This document shows, piece after piece, positions 22,720-34,929 of a DNA stretch of 64,000 nucleotides. The stretch spans positions 1 to 64,000 of the forward strand of contig CAVVYA010000014.1 in NCBI GenBank assembly GCA_963752345.1, written 5' to 3'. This DNA comes from CAVVYA01 sp963752345. Lineage in GTDB: Bacteria > Pseudomonadota > Alphaproteobacteria > SMXQ01. Within the stretch, counting starts at the first letter, position 1. Every line of letters begins with the position of its first letter. The notes below the pieces were generated by a model. That model was not told where the DNA came from. It made no database searches and saw only the letters and a program-made list of their open reading frames with translations. The position numbers and the translations under genes are program-made.

Positions 22720-23538
22720 TCAGCCCTGGCTGAAGCCGAGTACGTCCTGCATGGAATAGAGCCCGGGCGGCTTGCCGCGCGCCCACAGGGCGGCACGCAG
22801 CGCGCCGCGCGCGAAGATCTGGCGCGACGAGGCCTTGTGGCCGAGCTCGATCCGCTCGCCATCGGCGGCGAAGATCACGGTGTGGTCGCCGACCACGTCG
22901 CCGCCGCGCAAAGTGGCGAAACCGATGGTGCCGGATTTGCGCGCGCCGGTGATGCCGTCGCGCGCCCGCACCCCGACATCCTTGAGCGACACCGCGCGGC
23001 CGGCCGCCGCCGCGTCGCCGAGCGCCAGCGCCGTGCCGGATGGCGCGTCGACCTTGTGGCGGTGATGCATCTCGACGATCTCGATGTCGAATTCCTCGTC
23101 GAGCAGGTTCGCCGCGCGCCTGGTCAGCGCCAGCAGAAGATTGACGCCGACCGAAAAGTTCGCGGCGCGCACGATGGCGATGTGGCGCGCGGCCTTGGCG
23201 ATCTCGGCATCGTGCGCCGCCTCGAGCCCGGTGGTGCCGACGACATGGATGCACTTGCCCTGGGCGGCGAGCGCGGCATGGACGACGGTGGCGGCGGGCG
23301 CCGTGAAGTCGATCACCGCATCGGCCTTGGCGAACAATTCGACCGGGTCGGCGCCGATGGCGACGCCCAGCTTGCCGATGCCGGCCACCTCGCCAACGTC
23401 CTGGCCGATGACGGCGCTGCCCTCACGCTCGGTGGCGCCGATCAGTTGACAGCTCTCGCCCTGTGCCTGGACCTGGCGCACCAGCATCGCGCCCATACGC
23501 CCGGCCGCGCCGGTGATGCCGATCTTCAATGGCTCCAT
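22720..23538 (-). CDS. dapB: 4-hydroxy-tetrahydrodipicolinate reductase
   Basis: Reduces the dihydrodipicolinate precursor in the lysine and diaminopimelate pathway. The 272-residue product has the Rossmann motif [14 protein letters not shown] (residues 7-20), GTTGLE, and the substrate-binding [15 protein letters not shown], all normal for DapB. Confidence 0.95.
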   Translation of the reverse strand: MEPLKIGITGAAGRMGAMLVRQVQAQGESCQLIGATEREGSAVIGQDVGEVAGIGKLGVAIGADPVELFAKADAVIDFTAPAATVVHAALAAQGKCIHVVGTTGLEAAHDAEIAKAARHIAIVRAANFSVGVNLLLALTRRAANLLDEEFDIEIVEMHHRHKVDAPSGTALALGDAAAAGRAVSLKDVGVRARDGITGARKSGTIGFATLRGGDVVGDHTVIFAADGERIELGHKASSRQIFARGALRAALWARGKPPGLYSMQDVLGFSQG

Positions 23539-23605
23539 CTCTCCGCCCTTTCTCGAAACGCGGCGGATTTAAGCACGGCGTGCGGCAAAGGTCATGCGCA
23601 GCCTG

Positions 23606-25333
23606 TCAGGGCGGCGGAGGAGGCGGCGGGGGTGGTGGTGGCGGAGGCGGCGGCGGTGCCGTGTAGCGGAAGTCCGACGTGAACTGCGTCTTCCACACCA
23701 TCTCGGTGGGCGCTTTCTGCGACGCCGCCTTGGGCAAGGCCCGCGGCGCCCGACCATAGCCTCCCGCGGTCAGCGGCAGCGGCATGGTCTCGAAGCCGAA
23801 GCCGGAGGTCCATACCGGATCGGTATCGGGATTGGTGACATGCAGCACGATGTCGAGCGGCTTGGCGGCGAAATCGGCATAGGGCATCGGGTAGTAGAAC
23901 CCCATGCCCTTGGCGCCGGCGACCGCGGTCGACCAGCCGAGATCGTTCCACACGCCCTTGCCGTTGGACGGCTCGATCCAGGTGCCGAGGAGCTGCCGGC
24001 CGCTCTCCTGCCAGCCGCCCTGATTGTGCTCGACATGCTCGTTGTTGACGTAACGGTCGTGGGTCCAGTGCACCGTCAGCTTCCAGTCGGAATAAAGCCC
24101 GGTCAGCACATAGTCGGTCGGGCCGGCCTTGCTGCCGGTCTCCGGGTCGCGCACATAGGCCGTCTGGAAGGTGCCCTGGCACGGCGCCTTGACGATGTCG
24201 CTGCTGACCCAGAATCCTTTGTCGGTGAAGTTGGTGCCGAAGTTGATGGCGGTGTCGTAGGCGCCGGTGAAATACCGCTTCATTTCCAGCGGCACCGGAT
24301 CGGGCGAAATCTTCGGCTCGCTCGGCGTGTTGGCGGGTCGCGACGGATTGTTGCTGCGGCTCGGCGAACCGCCGCCGAAACCAAAGCTGCGATTGCCGCC
24401 GCCGCCCAGCACGCTGCCGAGCCCGCCACCGCCACCCAGTCCGCCGACGACATCCTGGCGCAGCTTGGCGTCGCAGCCGACGGCGCCCTTGCCGCCGACC
24501 ATGATCGGCTTCAAGGCGTCGTTGTACATCGCCACGCGCTTGGGGCAGTCGGGCGGCGGCTGGAGCTGCGCGAGATACGCGGCATATTCGGCTTGCTCCG
24601 CGGCGAGATCCTCGAGCCGGCGATAGGCACGGGTCAGGCCGGCGAGCGGATTGGGATCCGTCTTCAGGCTGTCCCGGATCGCGCTGATCCCGTCGGCCAT
24701 CTCCTGGGGTGAGCCGCCGGCCAGCAGGACGCCCGCGAGGCGCGTGCGCTGCGGCTCGCCGAGGCCGGCGGCGGCGCCATCCCGCAAATAGGCGTCGATC
24801 GCCGCCTGCAGATCGCCGCGCGTCTTGTTCAGGTCGGCGATATAGGCGGTGAGCTGATTGATCACGCGCTGATAGGTCACCAGGTTGCACGCCGCCTTGG
24901 CGCGCTGCCCGATCGCGAGCAACTCTTCGCCGGACGGGCGGATCGGCGGACGGCCGGAGAGATCGAAATCGACGTTGGCGACGCCGTTCTTGTCGACATA
25001 GGCATAGGTCCAGCCGCCGGTGTAGTTGCCGCCGGCGTCCTTGCTGCCGCTCTCGACCCAGATCGAATAGATGCCAGGCTGCAACGGCCTGCCGCTCAAG
25101 ACGTCGGCGTTGGCGCCGCCGACCGTGACGGTGCCTTGGCCGCCGGTTTCCAGTTCCATGGGCCCCAGGGGGCTGCCGCCGAGCGGCGCCATATCCACAT
25201 AGGCGCCCTGATTGCCGGGACCGTTGACCTTCACGGTCACGCCGGATTGGGCCAAGGCGGCGGCGGACAGGATGATGATGGAAAGGAAAAGCCCGAAGGC
25301 GATGCGCGACCCGACGCGAACGAACTCGACCAT
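23606..25333 (-). CDS. Secreted protein of unknown function with a C-terminal run of 16 prolines
   Basis: 575 residues with a signal peptide (about 1-29, ending ALAQ), a beta-rich N-terminal part (about 30-105, SIWVESGSK, TYAYVDKNG), a helical middle (about 115-260), a Gly/Ser/Asn linker (about 285-335) and a C-terminal domain with WKLTVHWTHDRYV and VLHVTNPDTDP. The last 16 codons before the stop are all proline, encoded by mixed CCN codons. I do not recognise the domains. The proline tail would need EF-P for translation and could cross the envelope or bind an SH3-like partner. Confidence 0.65.
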   Translation of the reverse strand: MVEFVRVGSRIAFGLFLSIIILSAAALAQSGVTVKVNGPGNQGAYVDMAPLGGSPLGPMELETGGQGTVTVGGANADVLSGRPLQPGIYSIWVESGSKDAGGNYTGGWTYAYVDKNGVANVDFDLSGRPPIRPSGEELLAIGQRAKAACNLVTYQRVINQLTAYIADLNKTRGDLQAAIDAYLRDGAAAGLGEPQRTRLAGVLLAGGSPQEMADGISAIRDSLKTDPNPLAGLTRAYRRLEDLAAEQAEYAAYLAQLQPPPDCPKRVAMYNDALKPIMVGGKGAVGCDAKLRQDVVGGLGGGGGLGSVLGGGGNRSFGFGGGSPSRSNNPSRPANTPSEPKISPDPVPLEMKRYFTGAYDTAINFGTNFTDKGFWVSSDIVKAPCQGTFQTAYVRDPETGSKAGPTDYVLTGLYSDWKLTVHWTHDRYVNNEHVEHNQGGWQESGRQLLGTWIEPSNGKGVWNDLGWSTAVAGAKGMGFYYPMPYADFAAKPLDIVLHVTNPDTDPVWTSGFGFETMPLPLTAGGYGRAPRALPKAASQKAPTEMVWKTQFTSDFRYTAPPPPPPPPPPPPPPPP

Positions 25334-25433
25334 GGCAAAGCCCCCCGAATTGCCGCCGCCGTTACGGACAAGTCTAGGCTGGGTTCGCGATGTGGACAAG
25401 ACGGACCGGCGCCTGCCGGGCCGGCCGCCGCCG

Positions 25434-25968
25434 TCAGGCGGCCAACGGCGCCAGCCGGCTGGCGCGGCGATCCGGGCTGACCGGGCCGGCGGCTGCCGCC
25501 AGGGCGCCCGGCACGAGTTCGCGGCCGAGGAAGCGGGCGCGGACGACCGGTCCCGGCAGCACCAGGCCGCGGGTCGAGTCCGCGGTGAAGCCGAAGCGGC
25601 CGTAGTAGGGTGCATCGCCGACCAGCAGGAGCGCGCGCTCGCCGGAGGCCCGGGCGCGGCGGATCGCCTCGCGCATCAGCTTGCCGCCGATGCCGTGGTT
25701 GCGCCAAGCGGGCATCGACCGCCAGCGGCCCGAGCAGGGCGGCGCGGCGATCGCCGGCCACGACGGGCCACAGGCGCACGGTGCCGACCACCGCGTCGTC
25801 GCCGTTGCTATCGGGCGCCAGGGCGACGAGGCTCAGGCCGTCGAGCGGCGCTTGGCCGTCGCGCAGGCGCTGGCAGGTCTTCTGCCAGCGCTCCGGACCG
25901 AAGGCGTCGTCGAGCAGCCGCTCGATGGCGGGTGCGTGGGCCGCCCGCTCGGAAGCGAGCGTGATCAC
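25434..25968 (-). CDS. GNAT-family N-acetyltransferase, one +1 shift
   Basis: The N-terminal half reads to GPLAVD, and the continuation PAWRNHGIGGKLM lies one frame away; the extra base is near 25713. Corrected length is 177 residues. The acetyl-CoA loop is RNHGIGGKLM, and YYGRFGF follows, a pattern of the N-acetyltransferase family that precedes an FxxA-type tail. The GTG start at 25968 is 11 bp after ornithine decarboxylase, so it is the third gene of the polyamine operon. Polyamine acetylation is a reasonable guess, not shown. Confidence 0.75.
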
Positions 25969-25979
25969 CGGGAGACCCC

Positions 25980-27112
25980 CTAGACGCAGTAGGTCTTCAG
26001 CGGCTCGAAGCCGTTGAAGGCCACCGAGGCGTAGGTGGTCGTGTAGGCGCCGGCCGAGCGGATCTCCAGCTTGTCGCCGATCTCGAGATCCTCCGGCAGG
26101 CGGTAATCCGCCTTCTCGTAGAGGATGTCGGCCGAGTCGCAGGTCGGGCCGGCCAGCACCACGGGCGCCGGCGCGCCGCTGCGCGTCGCCGAGCCGATCG
26201 GATACTGGATCGCCTCGTCCATCGTCTCGGCGAGACCGCCGAACTTGCCGATGTCGAGATAGACCCAGCGCTTGGTGTCGTCGTCCGACTTCTTCGAGAT
26301 CAGCACGACCTCGGTCTGGATCACGCCGGCGCTGCCGACCATCTGGCGGCCGGGCTCGACGATGATGTCGGGGATCCGGTTGCCGAAGTGGCGGCTGCAG
26401 CGATTCGTCGATCGCCGCGCCATAGGCCTTCATGCCCGGGATGGTGCGGCGATAGCGCGTCGGGAAGCCGCCGCCGATGTTGAGCATGGAGAGCTGGACG
26501 CCGTTCTCCTCGCATTCGCGGAACAGCCAGGCGGCTTGCGCCACGGCCGCGTCCCACTGCGCCGGATCACGCTGCTGCGAGCCGACATGGAACGACACGC
26601 CGTGCGGGATGACGTCGCGCTTGGCGGCGGCGAGCAGCAGGTTGCGCGCCATCTGCACGTCGCAGCCGAACTTGCGCGACAGCGGCCAGTCGGCGTTGGC
26701 GCCCGAGGTCAGGATGCGGCAGAACACTTTCGAACCGGGCGCCGCGTCGGCGATCTTGCCGAGCTCGGCTTCCGAATCGAAGGCGTAGAGCTTCACGCCG
26801 CGCTGCATGGGCCGCCGCGATGTCGGTCTTCTTCTTGATCGTGTTGCCGTAGGAGATGCGCTCGGCCTTGGCGCCCGTCGCCAGGACCATGTCGATCTCG
26901 TTCAGGCTCGCCGTGTCGAAGGACGAGCCGAGCTTCGCCAGGAGCTTGAGGATCTCCGGCGCCGGGTTGGCCTTCACGGCGTAGTAGATCCCGGCGCGCG
27001 GCACAGCAGCGTGCAAGCGGCGGTAGTTATCCGCCACCACGTCGAGATCCATGACGAGGCAGGGAGTCGCCGGTCGCTGCTCGGCCAGGAACTTTTCGAT
27101 CTTCTTGGTCAT
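25980..27112 (-). CDS. Ornithine/lysine decarboxylase (fold III, PLP), two +1 shifts
   Basis: Decarboxylates ornithine to putrescine using PLP. The PLP lysine is in YYAVKANPAP (about residue 48), the phosphate loop is in NIGGGFPT and EPGR, and the active-site Cys is in PTCDSADILYE. Frames change near 26809 and 26393; removing one base at each gives 376 residues, the normal size of the short alphaproteobacterial enzyme. It lies 31 bp after homospermidine synthase, which uses its product. Confidence 0.9.
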
Positions 27113-27143
27113 ATACGCGGTTCTCCTCCTCGCAAGGCGCCGA

Positions 27144-28559
27144 CTAGGCGACCCGGAAATTCTTGAACTGCCAGGGATCGGAGGAATCGATTTCCTCCGG
27201 GAAAAGCACGTTGCGGCCATCGAGCGGCGTCCAGTCGGAATAGATGCCGACCATCTCGCCGAGATACGGACGCGCCACCGTCATGACGCGCGCATGGTCG
27301 ATGGCGTCGGCCTCGACCACGCCGGCGCGCGGATTCTCGATCGCCCAGACCATGCCGGCGAGCACGGCGGCCGTGACCTGCAGGCTGGTGGCGTTGTTGT
27401 GCGGCACCAGCTCGCGCGCCTCGTCGATCGACAGGCGCGAGCCGTACCAATAGGCGCCGCGCGCATGGCCCATCAGCAGCACGCCGAGCTCGTCGATGCC
27501 CTTGGCGATCTCGTTCATCATCAGCCGCTTGGTGCGCCTGGACCATCCAGTTCTTGCCGGCCAGCTCGTGCAGCGACAGCACCGCGTCGTCGCACGGGTG
27601 ATAGGCGTAATGCACGGTCGGCCGGTAGCGCACGGTGCCGCCCTCGGCCAGCGTGTAGTAGTCGGCGATCGAGATCGACTCGTTGTGGGTGACCAGGAAG
27701 CCGTGGAACGGGCCCTTCGAGCGGCGTCCAGGTGCGCACCCGCGTGGCGGCGCCCGGCCGCATCAGATAGATCGCCGCGTCGCAGCCGAAATCGTGGCGC
27801 TGCGCGTCTTCCGGGAAGTGGCGCTCATGGCTGCCCCAGCCGAGCTCGGCCGGCTGCTAGCCCTCGCCGACGAAGCCGTCGATCGACCAGGTGTTGACGA
27901 ACTCGCCCTGCTCCTTGGGCCGCTCGCTGACCTGGGTGTCGCGCTCGGCGATATGGATGACCTTGACGCCGAGGTCGCGCGCCAGCAGCGCCCAGCCGAT
28001 GCGGTCGCGCGGCGCGCGCGATCTTGAGCTTGCTGTCGCTGGCGAGGTTGAGCAGCGCCTCCTTGACGAAGTGCGAGACCAGGCCCGGGTTGGCGCCATG
28101 GGTCAGCACCGCGGTCGGCCCGCCGGCGAAGCGCGGGCTGAGCGCGAGCGCGGTTTCGCGCAGCGCGTAGTTGGAGCGCTGCGACGGGGTCAGCGATGGG
28201 TCGGTGTAGCCGCCGGCCCACGGCTCGATGCAGGTGTCGAGATAGAGCGCACCGACTTCGTGGGCGAACTCGATGAGCGCCACCGACGAGACGTCGACCG
28301 AGAGGTTGAGCAGGAAATCGCCGGCGCCGAGCAGCGGCGCCAGGGTCGCGCGCAAGTTGTCGCGCGTCAGCGGCGAGTTGAGGAAGGTCACGCCATAGCC
28401 TTCGGCGATCTCGCGACCGCGCTCCTCGGCCGTAACGATGGTGATCCGGTCCCGCGGCATGTCGATATGACGCAGGATCAGCGGCAGGACGCCCTGGCCG
28501 ATCGAGCCGAATCCGACCATGACGAGGCGGCCGGTAAAGGTGACGTGTTTTTGTTCCAT
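27144..28559 (-). CDS. hss: Homospermidine synthase, three +1 shifts and one in-frame TAG
   Basis: Forms sym-homospermidine from putrescine and spermidine or a second putrescine, NAD-dependent. Segments in order: VMVGFGSIGQGVLPLIL (NAD site), LYLDTCIEPW, THGANPGLVSHFVKEAL, VIHIAERDTQ, NTWSIDGFVGEG, QPAELGWGSHE, THNESISIADYY, DELGVLLMGH and YSDWTPL. Extra bases lie near 28013, 27718 and 27534; corrected length is 470 residues. A TAG at 27857-27859 stands between GFVGEG and QPAELGWG where the family has an ordinary residue. It is the first large gene of the polyamine operon. Confidence 0.9.
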
Positions 28560-28566
28560 CTCAACT

Positions 28567-28721
28567 CCTCTCTCCGCGCCGAGGCCCTTCAATCGTTCGG
28601 GTCTCGGGATAAGCACTTCCGTTGTCCCGGATAATCCGAAGCCGGGGGGACCACAGGCCAGCAATGTCTCTTGAGCACGGCACCGCACGCTTGGACCAAC
28701 CTGCGGTCGGTCAAGGGGCGG
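28567..28721 (-). promoter_or_regulatory. Structured 3' part of the polyamine operon leader
   Basis: On the minus strand, after the leader-peptide stop, GACCGACC-GCA-GGTTGGTC can form an eight-pair hairpin, and further on GTCCC/GGGAC arms with an inner CCGG/CCGG pair form another before the hss start. With the hairpins upstream of the peptide this makes a leader of about 365 nt. A conserved speF leader is known before ornithine decarboxylase genes in alphaproteobacteria; whether this is that element is not settled here. Confidence 0.5.
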
Positions 28722-28766
28722 TCATCCGTTAAGGCGCGGGAAGGGCGCCGGAGCGTGCCCGTTCAT
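28722..28766 (-). CDS. 14-residue leader peptide of the polyamine operon
   Basis: A strong ribosome site GGGAGGTGG (28771-28779) stands seven bases before an ATG that opens a 14-codon frame reading MNGHAPAPFPRLNG. The peptide is proline-rich (residues 6, 8 and 10). It lies 163 bp upstream of hss within a highly structured leader, just after a perfect hairpin GGTCCC-AGG-GGGACC. Ribosome stalling on a short ORF controls speF in enterobacteria, so a sensor role is plausible, but this peptide has no sequence in common with SpeFL. Confidence 0.6.
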   Translation of the reverse strand: MNGHAPAPFPRLNG

Positions 28767-28786
28767 GTATCCACCTCCCTTAAGGT

Positions 28787-28860
28787 GCCGGTCCCCTGGG
28801 ACCGACGGCCAGTCCGCTCTTCGCGACTGGCTTGCCGGCCCACTGGCGACCGGCTCCGAA
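28787..28860 (-). promoter_or_regulatory. Hairpins upstream of the leader peptide
   Basis: Two perfect stems stand in tandem on the minus strand: GCCAGTC / GACTGGC around a GCGAAGAGCG loop, and GTCGGTCCC / GGGACCGGC around AGG. The second ends about 10 bases before the ribosome site of the 14-residue ORF and could mask or expose it. Confidence 0.55.
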
Positions 28861-28930
28861 AAGGACGCGTACACGTCGTTGCTTGAGCCTCCTGGAGAGG
28901 CGGGCACGTGCGATTGGCGTCTGAGGTGCG

Positions 28931-28958
28931 TAATTAGATTAATTGCGCACGCATGCAA
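28931..28958 (-). promoter_or_regulatory. Candidate sigma-70 promoter of the polyamine operon
   Basis: On the minus strand TTGCAT and TAATTA are separated by 16 bp, about 165 bp before the leader-peptide ATG. The AT-rich stretch stands out from its GC-rich surroundings. No other good match was seen up to dnaJ. The rest of 28959-29128 shows no gene. Confidence 0.5.
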
Positions 28959-29128
28959 GAAAAATTTTGGCCCGAGGCGAAGATTTCCCGCCGCGGGGCT
29001 CATGTGACAACGCCATCGTGTCGTGAGCGCAACAGATGCGCACCGACGCGATGGCGTTTGTTAAGGATGCGGAAAGAAGTGTGGCAAACCCGCGGCGCGG
29101 CGCTGGTGTCGCCGGGCGCTCCGCCGAC

Positions 29129-30263
29129 TCAGTCGCGCAAGTCGTCCCACAGCTCCTTCACCTTCGAGAAGAAGCCTTCGGACTCGGGGCTCGTCTCGTC
29201 GCGCTTGCCCGCCTTGTCGAACTCGGCGAGCAGCTCGCGCTGCTTCTTGGTGAGGTTGACCGGTGTCTCGACCGCCGCCTGGATATACATGTCGCCGCGC
29301 GCGCCCGAGCGCATCACCGACATGCCCTTGGCCTTGAGGCGGAACTGGTGGCCGCTCTGGGTGCCGGCCGGCACGTTGACCTTGGCGCGCGAGCCGTCGA
29401 CGCAGGGCACCTCGAACGAGCCGCCGAGCGCCGCGCTGACCATGCTGATGGGCACCCGGCAATAGATGTTGGCGCCGTCGCGCTGGAAGAAGCGGTGCGG
29501 CGCGATGCTGAGGAAGATGTAGAGATCGCCGGCCGGGCCGTTGCGCAAGCCCGCCTCGCCCTCGCCCGAAAGGCGGATGCGGGTGCCGTCCTCGACACCG
29601 GCGGGGATATTGACCGACAGCGTCTTCTCGCGCCGCACGCGGCCCTGGCCCTGGCACGAGCGGCACGGGTTTTCGATGACGCGGCCGACGCCATGGCACG
29701 CCGGGCAGGTGCGCTCGATGGTGAAGAAGCCCTGCTGGGCGCGGACCTTGCCGCGGCCATGGCAGGTCGGACAGGCGACCGGCTTGGAACCCTTGGCGGC
29801 ACCCGAGCCGGCGCATTCCTCGCAGGCCGCCGAATTCGGCACGCGGATGGTCGCCTGCTTGCCGCTGGAAGGCTTCCTCGAGGGTGATTTCCAGATTGTA
29901 GCGCAGGTCGGCGCCGCGGGTGGCGGCGTTGCCGCCGCGGCGGCCGCCGGTGAACTCGCCGAACATCTCGTCGAAAATGTCGGCGAAGCCCGAGGAGAAG
30001 TTGAAGCCGTAGTCGGCCGAACGTCCGCCGCCGCCCTCGAAGGCGGCATGACCGAAGCGGTCGTAGGCCGCGCGCTTCTCCTCGTCCTTGAGGATGTCGT
30101 AGGCTTCGTTGATCTCTTTGAACTTGTGCTCGCAGGACGTGTCGCCCGGATTGCGGTCCGGATGATACTGCATAGCGAGCTTGCGGTAGGCCTTCTTGAG
30201 GGTCTCGGGATCGGCATCGCGGCCGACCCCGAGCAGTTCGTAAAAATCTTGCTTACTTGCCAT
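29129..30263 (-). CDS. dnaJ: Chaperone DnaJ, one +1 shift
   Basis: Hsp40 co-chaperone. J domain (1-70) with the HPD motif in YHPDRNPGD, Gly/Phe region, four CxxCxGxG-type zinc repeats ([42 protein letters not shown]) and C-terminal substrate domains. The frame changes at TLEEAF / [10 protein letters not shown], with an extra base near 29867; corrected length is 377 residues. It lies 71 bp after dnaK and is read in the same direction. Confidence 0.94.
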
Positions 30264-30334
30264 GTCGCTGACCGGTGTACTCCGGGCGTGAGGAGATATG
30301 GGCTATCGAGGCGGTCCTCACGCGTGGTCCGACA

Positions 30335-32285
<1,951 letters not shown>

Positions 32286-32403
32286 TCAGCAGGCCCTACC
32301 GGCCCAACACGGCGCCGGACAGGACCCCCATTCGGGATATCCGTTGTTCGGTTGAACGCTGTCCCCTCGGCCGCCCCCGTTTTCAGTGGCCTCGGGCTGC
32401 AAG

Positions 32404-32434
32404 CTATATAGGGACCCCGCCATTCGGCTGCAAC
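32404..32434 (-). promoter_or_regulatory. Candidate RpoH (sigma-32) promoter for dnaK
   Basis: On the minus strand GTTGCAG is followed after about 15 bp by CCCTATATAG, close to the alphaproteobacterial heat-shock pattern of CTTG-type -35 and CYTATNT -10. It is 134 bp before the dnaK ATG. No CIRCE operator (TTAGCACTC inverted repeat) is visible between 32271 and 32665. The remaining part, 32435-32665, holds no gene I can support. Confidence 0.55.
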
Positions 32435-32665
32435 ACCGTAAGGCGCGGACGATGCGCGAAATACACGCGTGGAATTAATAAGTTTTAAAATCGGGCAGCA
32501 TCCGATAGGGATCGCGTATCGCCGTCCCGCGACATTGCGAACGTCCGCCCTTCGGCGCCGCGCCAGCGCGCCGGCGAGGCGCCCCGCCGGGTCCGCGATG
32601 CCCAGAAAATTTTTCTGGATTTCAAAGATTTATACGGCTTTCGCCGCGGATTCCAAGGTGCGGCC

Positions 32666-34046
32666 TCAGGCATCGCAGGCCAGGCGGATACCGGCCATCT
32701 GCCAGCGCTGGTGGGGATAGAAGAAATTGCGGTAGGTGGGACGGATATGGCCGGGCGGCGTCAGCGCACAGCCGCCGCGCAGCACCATCTGGTTGATCAT
32801 GAACTTGCCATTATATTCTCCGACCGCGCCGGGCGACGTGCGAAAGCCCGGATAGGCCGAATAGGCGCTCGACGTCCATTCCCAGACATCGCCGAACATC
32901 TGGCCCACGCCGGACCGGGCATCGCCCGATGGCTGCCGTGCCACCGGATGGAAATGGCCGCTGCCGAGCAGGTTGGCGCCGGCTTCCACAGGGATTCCCG
33001 CATTCTCGTGCAAGCTGCGCGCGCGCGGCGACTTCCCATTCCGCCTCGCTCGCCAGCCGGCGGCCGGACCAGCGCGCATAGGCGTCGGCCTCGTAATAGC
33101 TGACATGGCACACCGGCGCGGCCAGATCGAGCGGCCGCTCGCCGGTCAGGGTGAATTCGCGCCACGGGACATGAGACTCGTCGCTCAACCGCGCATCCTC
33201 ATCGAGGCGCCAGTAGAGCGGGGTGGTGATGCCCTCCGCCTGCACCCAGCTCCAGCCGTCCGACAGCCAATGCGCGGCCTCGCGGTAGCCGCCGTCACGG
33301 ATGAACTCGAGATATTCGCCGTTGGTGACGAGCCGCGTCGCCAGCCGATAGTCGATCAGGTGCACCCTATGGCGCGGCGTCTCGTTGTCGAAGGCGAAGC
33401 CGGCGCCCTCTCCCGGCGCCGGCGCCCCGATCTCGTGCAGCCCGCCGGCGAAATCGTGAAACGTCAGCGGCGGGACGCTCGACGGGGCCGGGGATTTGGC
33501 CTCGGCATAGACGGGCGCCAGGGGATTTGCGCCGAACACTTGCTTGATGTCCATCAGGATGAGCTCCTGATGCTGCTGCTCGTGGTGCAGCCCGAGTTCG
33601 ATCAGCGGCGCGGCGCGCGCCGCGGCCGCGCTCGCCATCAGGCGGCGCATGGCCGCATCGACATGGGCGCGATACGCCAGAATCTCGGCGACCGAGGGCC
33701 GCGACAGATCGCCGCGCCGGGCGCGCGCATGGCGCGGCCCGACCGCGTCATAGTAAGAGTTGAACAGATAGCCGAAGCGCGGATGAAACGGCGCATAGCC
33801 GGCGAGCTGCGGCAGCAGCAGGAAGGTTTCGAAAAACCATGCGCTATGGCCAAGATGCCATTTGGTCGGACTGACGTCGGCGGTGGTCTGGACCTGCTGG
33901 TCTTCCGGCGTCAGCGGCGCGGCGAGCGATTCGGTCAGCGCGCGCACCGTGCGATAGCGCGTCGCGATGTCGCGAAGCAAATCGGCCGCGAATTGATTCG
34001 CCACGAACTGGCTTGCGGCCCCGACTTGTTTTGGCGACGTCGCCAT
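32666..34046 (-). CDS. egtB: Ergothioneine biosynthesis sulfoxide synthase EgtB-like, one +1 shift
   Basis: EgtB joins cysteine or gamma-glutamylcysteine to hercynine with non-heme iron and oxygen. The N-terminal DinB-like domain carries iron ligands in [12 protein letters not shown] (about residue 63) and HHEQQHQEL (about 154); the C-terminal formylglycine-enzyme-like domain has [13 protein letters not shown] and VWEWTSSAY with LRGGC. An extra base near 33017 splits the frame; corrected length is 459 residues. It begins 38 bp after grpE and may be transcribed with hrcA-grpE. No egtD is in the window. Confidence 0.85.
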
Positions 34047-34084
34047 GCGCCTCCTTTCATGCGCCGGCGAACCGGCAGACCCGT

Positions 34085-34883
34085 TTATGCTTTGGTATCC
34101 ACCGTGCGGCCTTCGCCGCCCGGGCCACCCGCGTGGCCCGACGACGACGTATAAGCATCATTGGCGGCGAACGACGCCGTGCGATCCTCGGACGATTTGG
34201 CCGGCCCGCCCTTGCTGACGGCGACCAGGGCCGGCCGCAGCAGGCGGTCCTTCAACACATAGCCCGGCTGCATCACCTGCACGACGATGCCCGGCGGCTG
34301 GTTGGGATCTTCCAGCTCGAACATCGCCTGGTGATAGTTGTGATCGAAGGGCTGGCCGAGCGGCTCGATCTTTTTCAGGCCGAAACGCTCGAACGCCGCG
34401 AGCAGCTCGCGCTCGGTGAGCTCGATGCCGGCGATGAACGGCTTGAGCAAGGCGGCGACTGCCTCGTCCGCCACCGCCGGCTGCGAGTCCAGCGCCCGCC
34501 GGAGATTGTCCGCCACCGGCATCATCTCGCGGGCGAAGTTGCTGATCGCGTATTTCGCGACATCCTCGCGCTCTTTTTCGGCGCGGCGGCGAAAATTCTC
34601 GAGCTCGGCCACGGCGCGCAGCGCCTTGTCCTTGTACTCGGCCGCTTCCGCCCGCGCTTGCTCGAGCTCGGCATTGGCATTCGCCGAGGTGCGCCTGGCT
34701 TTCGGCCGCACGCTCGGGAATCGCGACGTCGTCCTCGGAGTCCGCCCTGTCGGGCGTCGGCGAGTCCGCCCTGTCGGGCATCGGCGGCACATCCAGCGTC
34801 GGCTCGCGGCCGCCGCCCGGATGGGCTGCAGCGTCCATTCTGGGTGGATTGTCGTTGTCTTGCGCAGTCATCGTTCGATCCAT
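34085..34883 (-). CDS. grpE: Nucleotide exchange factor GrpE, one +1 shift
   Basis: Releases ADP from DnaK. After a charged, repetitive N-terminus (PDRADSPTPDRADSEDD), the long coiled coil includes AVAELENFRRRAEKEREDVAKYA, and the C-terminal beta domain shows DHNYHQAMFELEDP and GYVLKDRLLRPALVAVSKG. The frame changes near 34691. The ATG at 34883 gives 265 residues; ATG 34871 is an alternative and neither has a clear ribosome site. It follows hrcA by 46 bp. Confidence 0.92.
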
Positions 34884-34929
34884 CAACTGTACGAAGTGAA
34901 AAAGAAAAGAGTGGGACTCAACCGACCGG

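Noticed and set aside
28722..29003. 93-residue open frame that ends with the leader peptide
   Set aside because: The part upstream of the 14 codons has no ribosome site and covers the hairpins and promoter; only the last 14 codons have a good start.
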